This document shows, in pieces, positions 63,623-64,000 of a DNA stretch of 64,000 bases. The notes beneath the pieces were generated by a model. That model was not told the origin of the DNA, did no database searches, and worked only from the letters and a program-made list of their open reading frames with translations. Within the stretch, counting starts at the first letter, position 1; every line of letters starts with the position of its first letter. Origin of the DNA: Numida meleagris (taxonomy: Eukaryota > Chordata > Aves > Galliformes > Numididae); contig NC_034409.1 of the NCBI RefSeq assembly GCF_002078875.1, positions 14,175,111-14,239,110 on the forward strand, in the 5' to 3' direction. The position numbers were made by a program, and so were the translations under genes.

Positions 63623-64000
63623 GTAGGAGTAGCTGCTGCATCCCCTCGTTAGCTACAGAACAAGCTATCTGCTGGCCAACACTTTGTTCATAAATAGCCG
63701 TGCACTCATATTGCTGCTTATCTGCCAGCTGCTCTGTGTCTCTGTGCAGACGGGCACTGCTCCGGGCACCCCAGGCCTGGAAGGGTGCAGCTTTAGGACA
63801 GCTGCCACTGCCACCACAGAGAGTTGGGCACCATTTGCTGAGTTGGGGCCTGCAGTCTCCCAATGCCTGAACACGCTCTAAATAGACCAACCCTTCAAAA
63901 CAGCTTTTTCATATGGGCTATAAAGCAGGAAATGGAAATTAGTCACTAACCACATTTTTCACAGGCTCTAACTCAGCATGCAGGGAGATGAAATTACTAA
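63623..64000. other. Intergenic DNA at the window end
   Basis: No recognised gene or repeat. The overlapping open frames have no domain signature. Confidence 0.4.

Overview
The window looks like part of a bird nuclear chromosome, probably from a chicken-like (galliform) species. The evidence is split vertebrate exons with GT/AG borders, many CR1 LINE copies ending in the 8-bp ATTCTATG-type tail repeats typical of birds, a short mariner relic with the terminal inverted repeats I associate with the chicken mariner, and an avian-type retroviral LTR. Nothing bacterial or phage-like is present. The species call is inference.

Layout. Positions 1-184 (minus strand) hold the N-terminus of a gene that I read as CCDC71L, cut by the window edge and sitting in a CpG island that reaches about 560. 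Positions 560-27,400 are intergenic. They contain CR1 copies, one mariner-derived element, two striking perfect inverted repeats, and an isolated CpG island with a full CRE palindrome near 19,955. Positions 27,400-28,400 are the CpG-island promoter and non-coding first exon of PIK3CG, interrupted by a run of 110 N. PIK3CG fills the rest on the plus strand: ten coding exons from 33,153 to 61,239, then a 3' UTR to about 62,945. The last kilobase is intergenic with one CR1 copy.

The main gene is PIK3CG, the p110-gamma catalytic subunit of class IB phosphoinositide 3-kinase. Joining the exons by their GT/AG borders gives an uninterrupted reading frame of 1,106 residues (3,321 nt with stop). It keeps the adaptor-binding, Ras-binding, C2, helical and kinase domains and the key catalytic residues. 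CCDC71L and PIK3CG lie head to head, as I recall for mammals, but here only about 28 kb separates the two promoters. The introns carry CR1 insertions, mostly in sense orientation, and one antisense LTR that begins only 28 bp after exon 8.

I found no previously undescribed multi-gene system. The points most worth a second look are the orphan CRE-bearing CpG island, the LTR close to the exon 8 donor, the inverted CR1 pair flanking exons 3-9, the two perfect hairpins and an AU-rich cluster in the 3' UTR.
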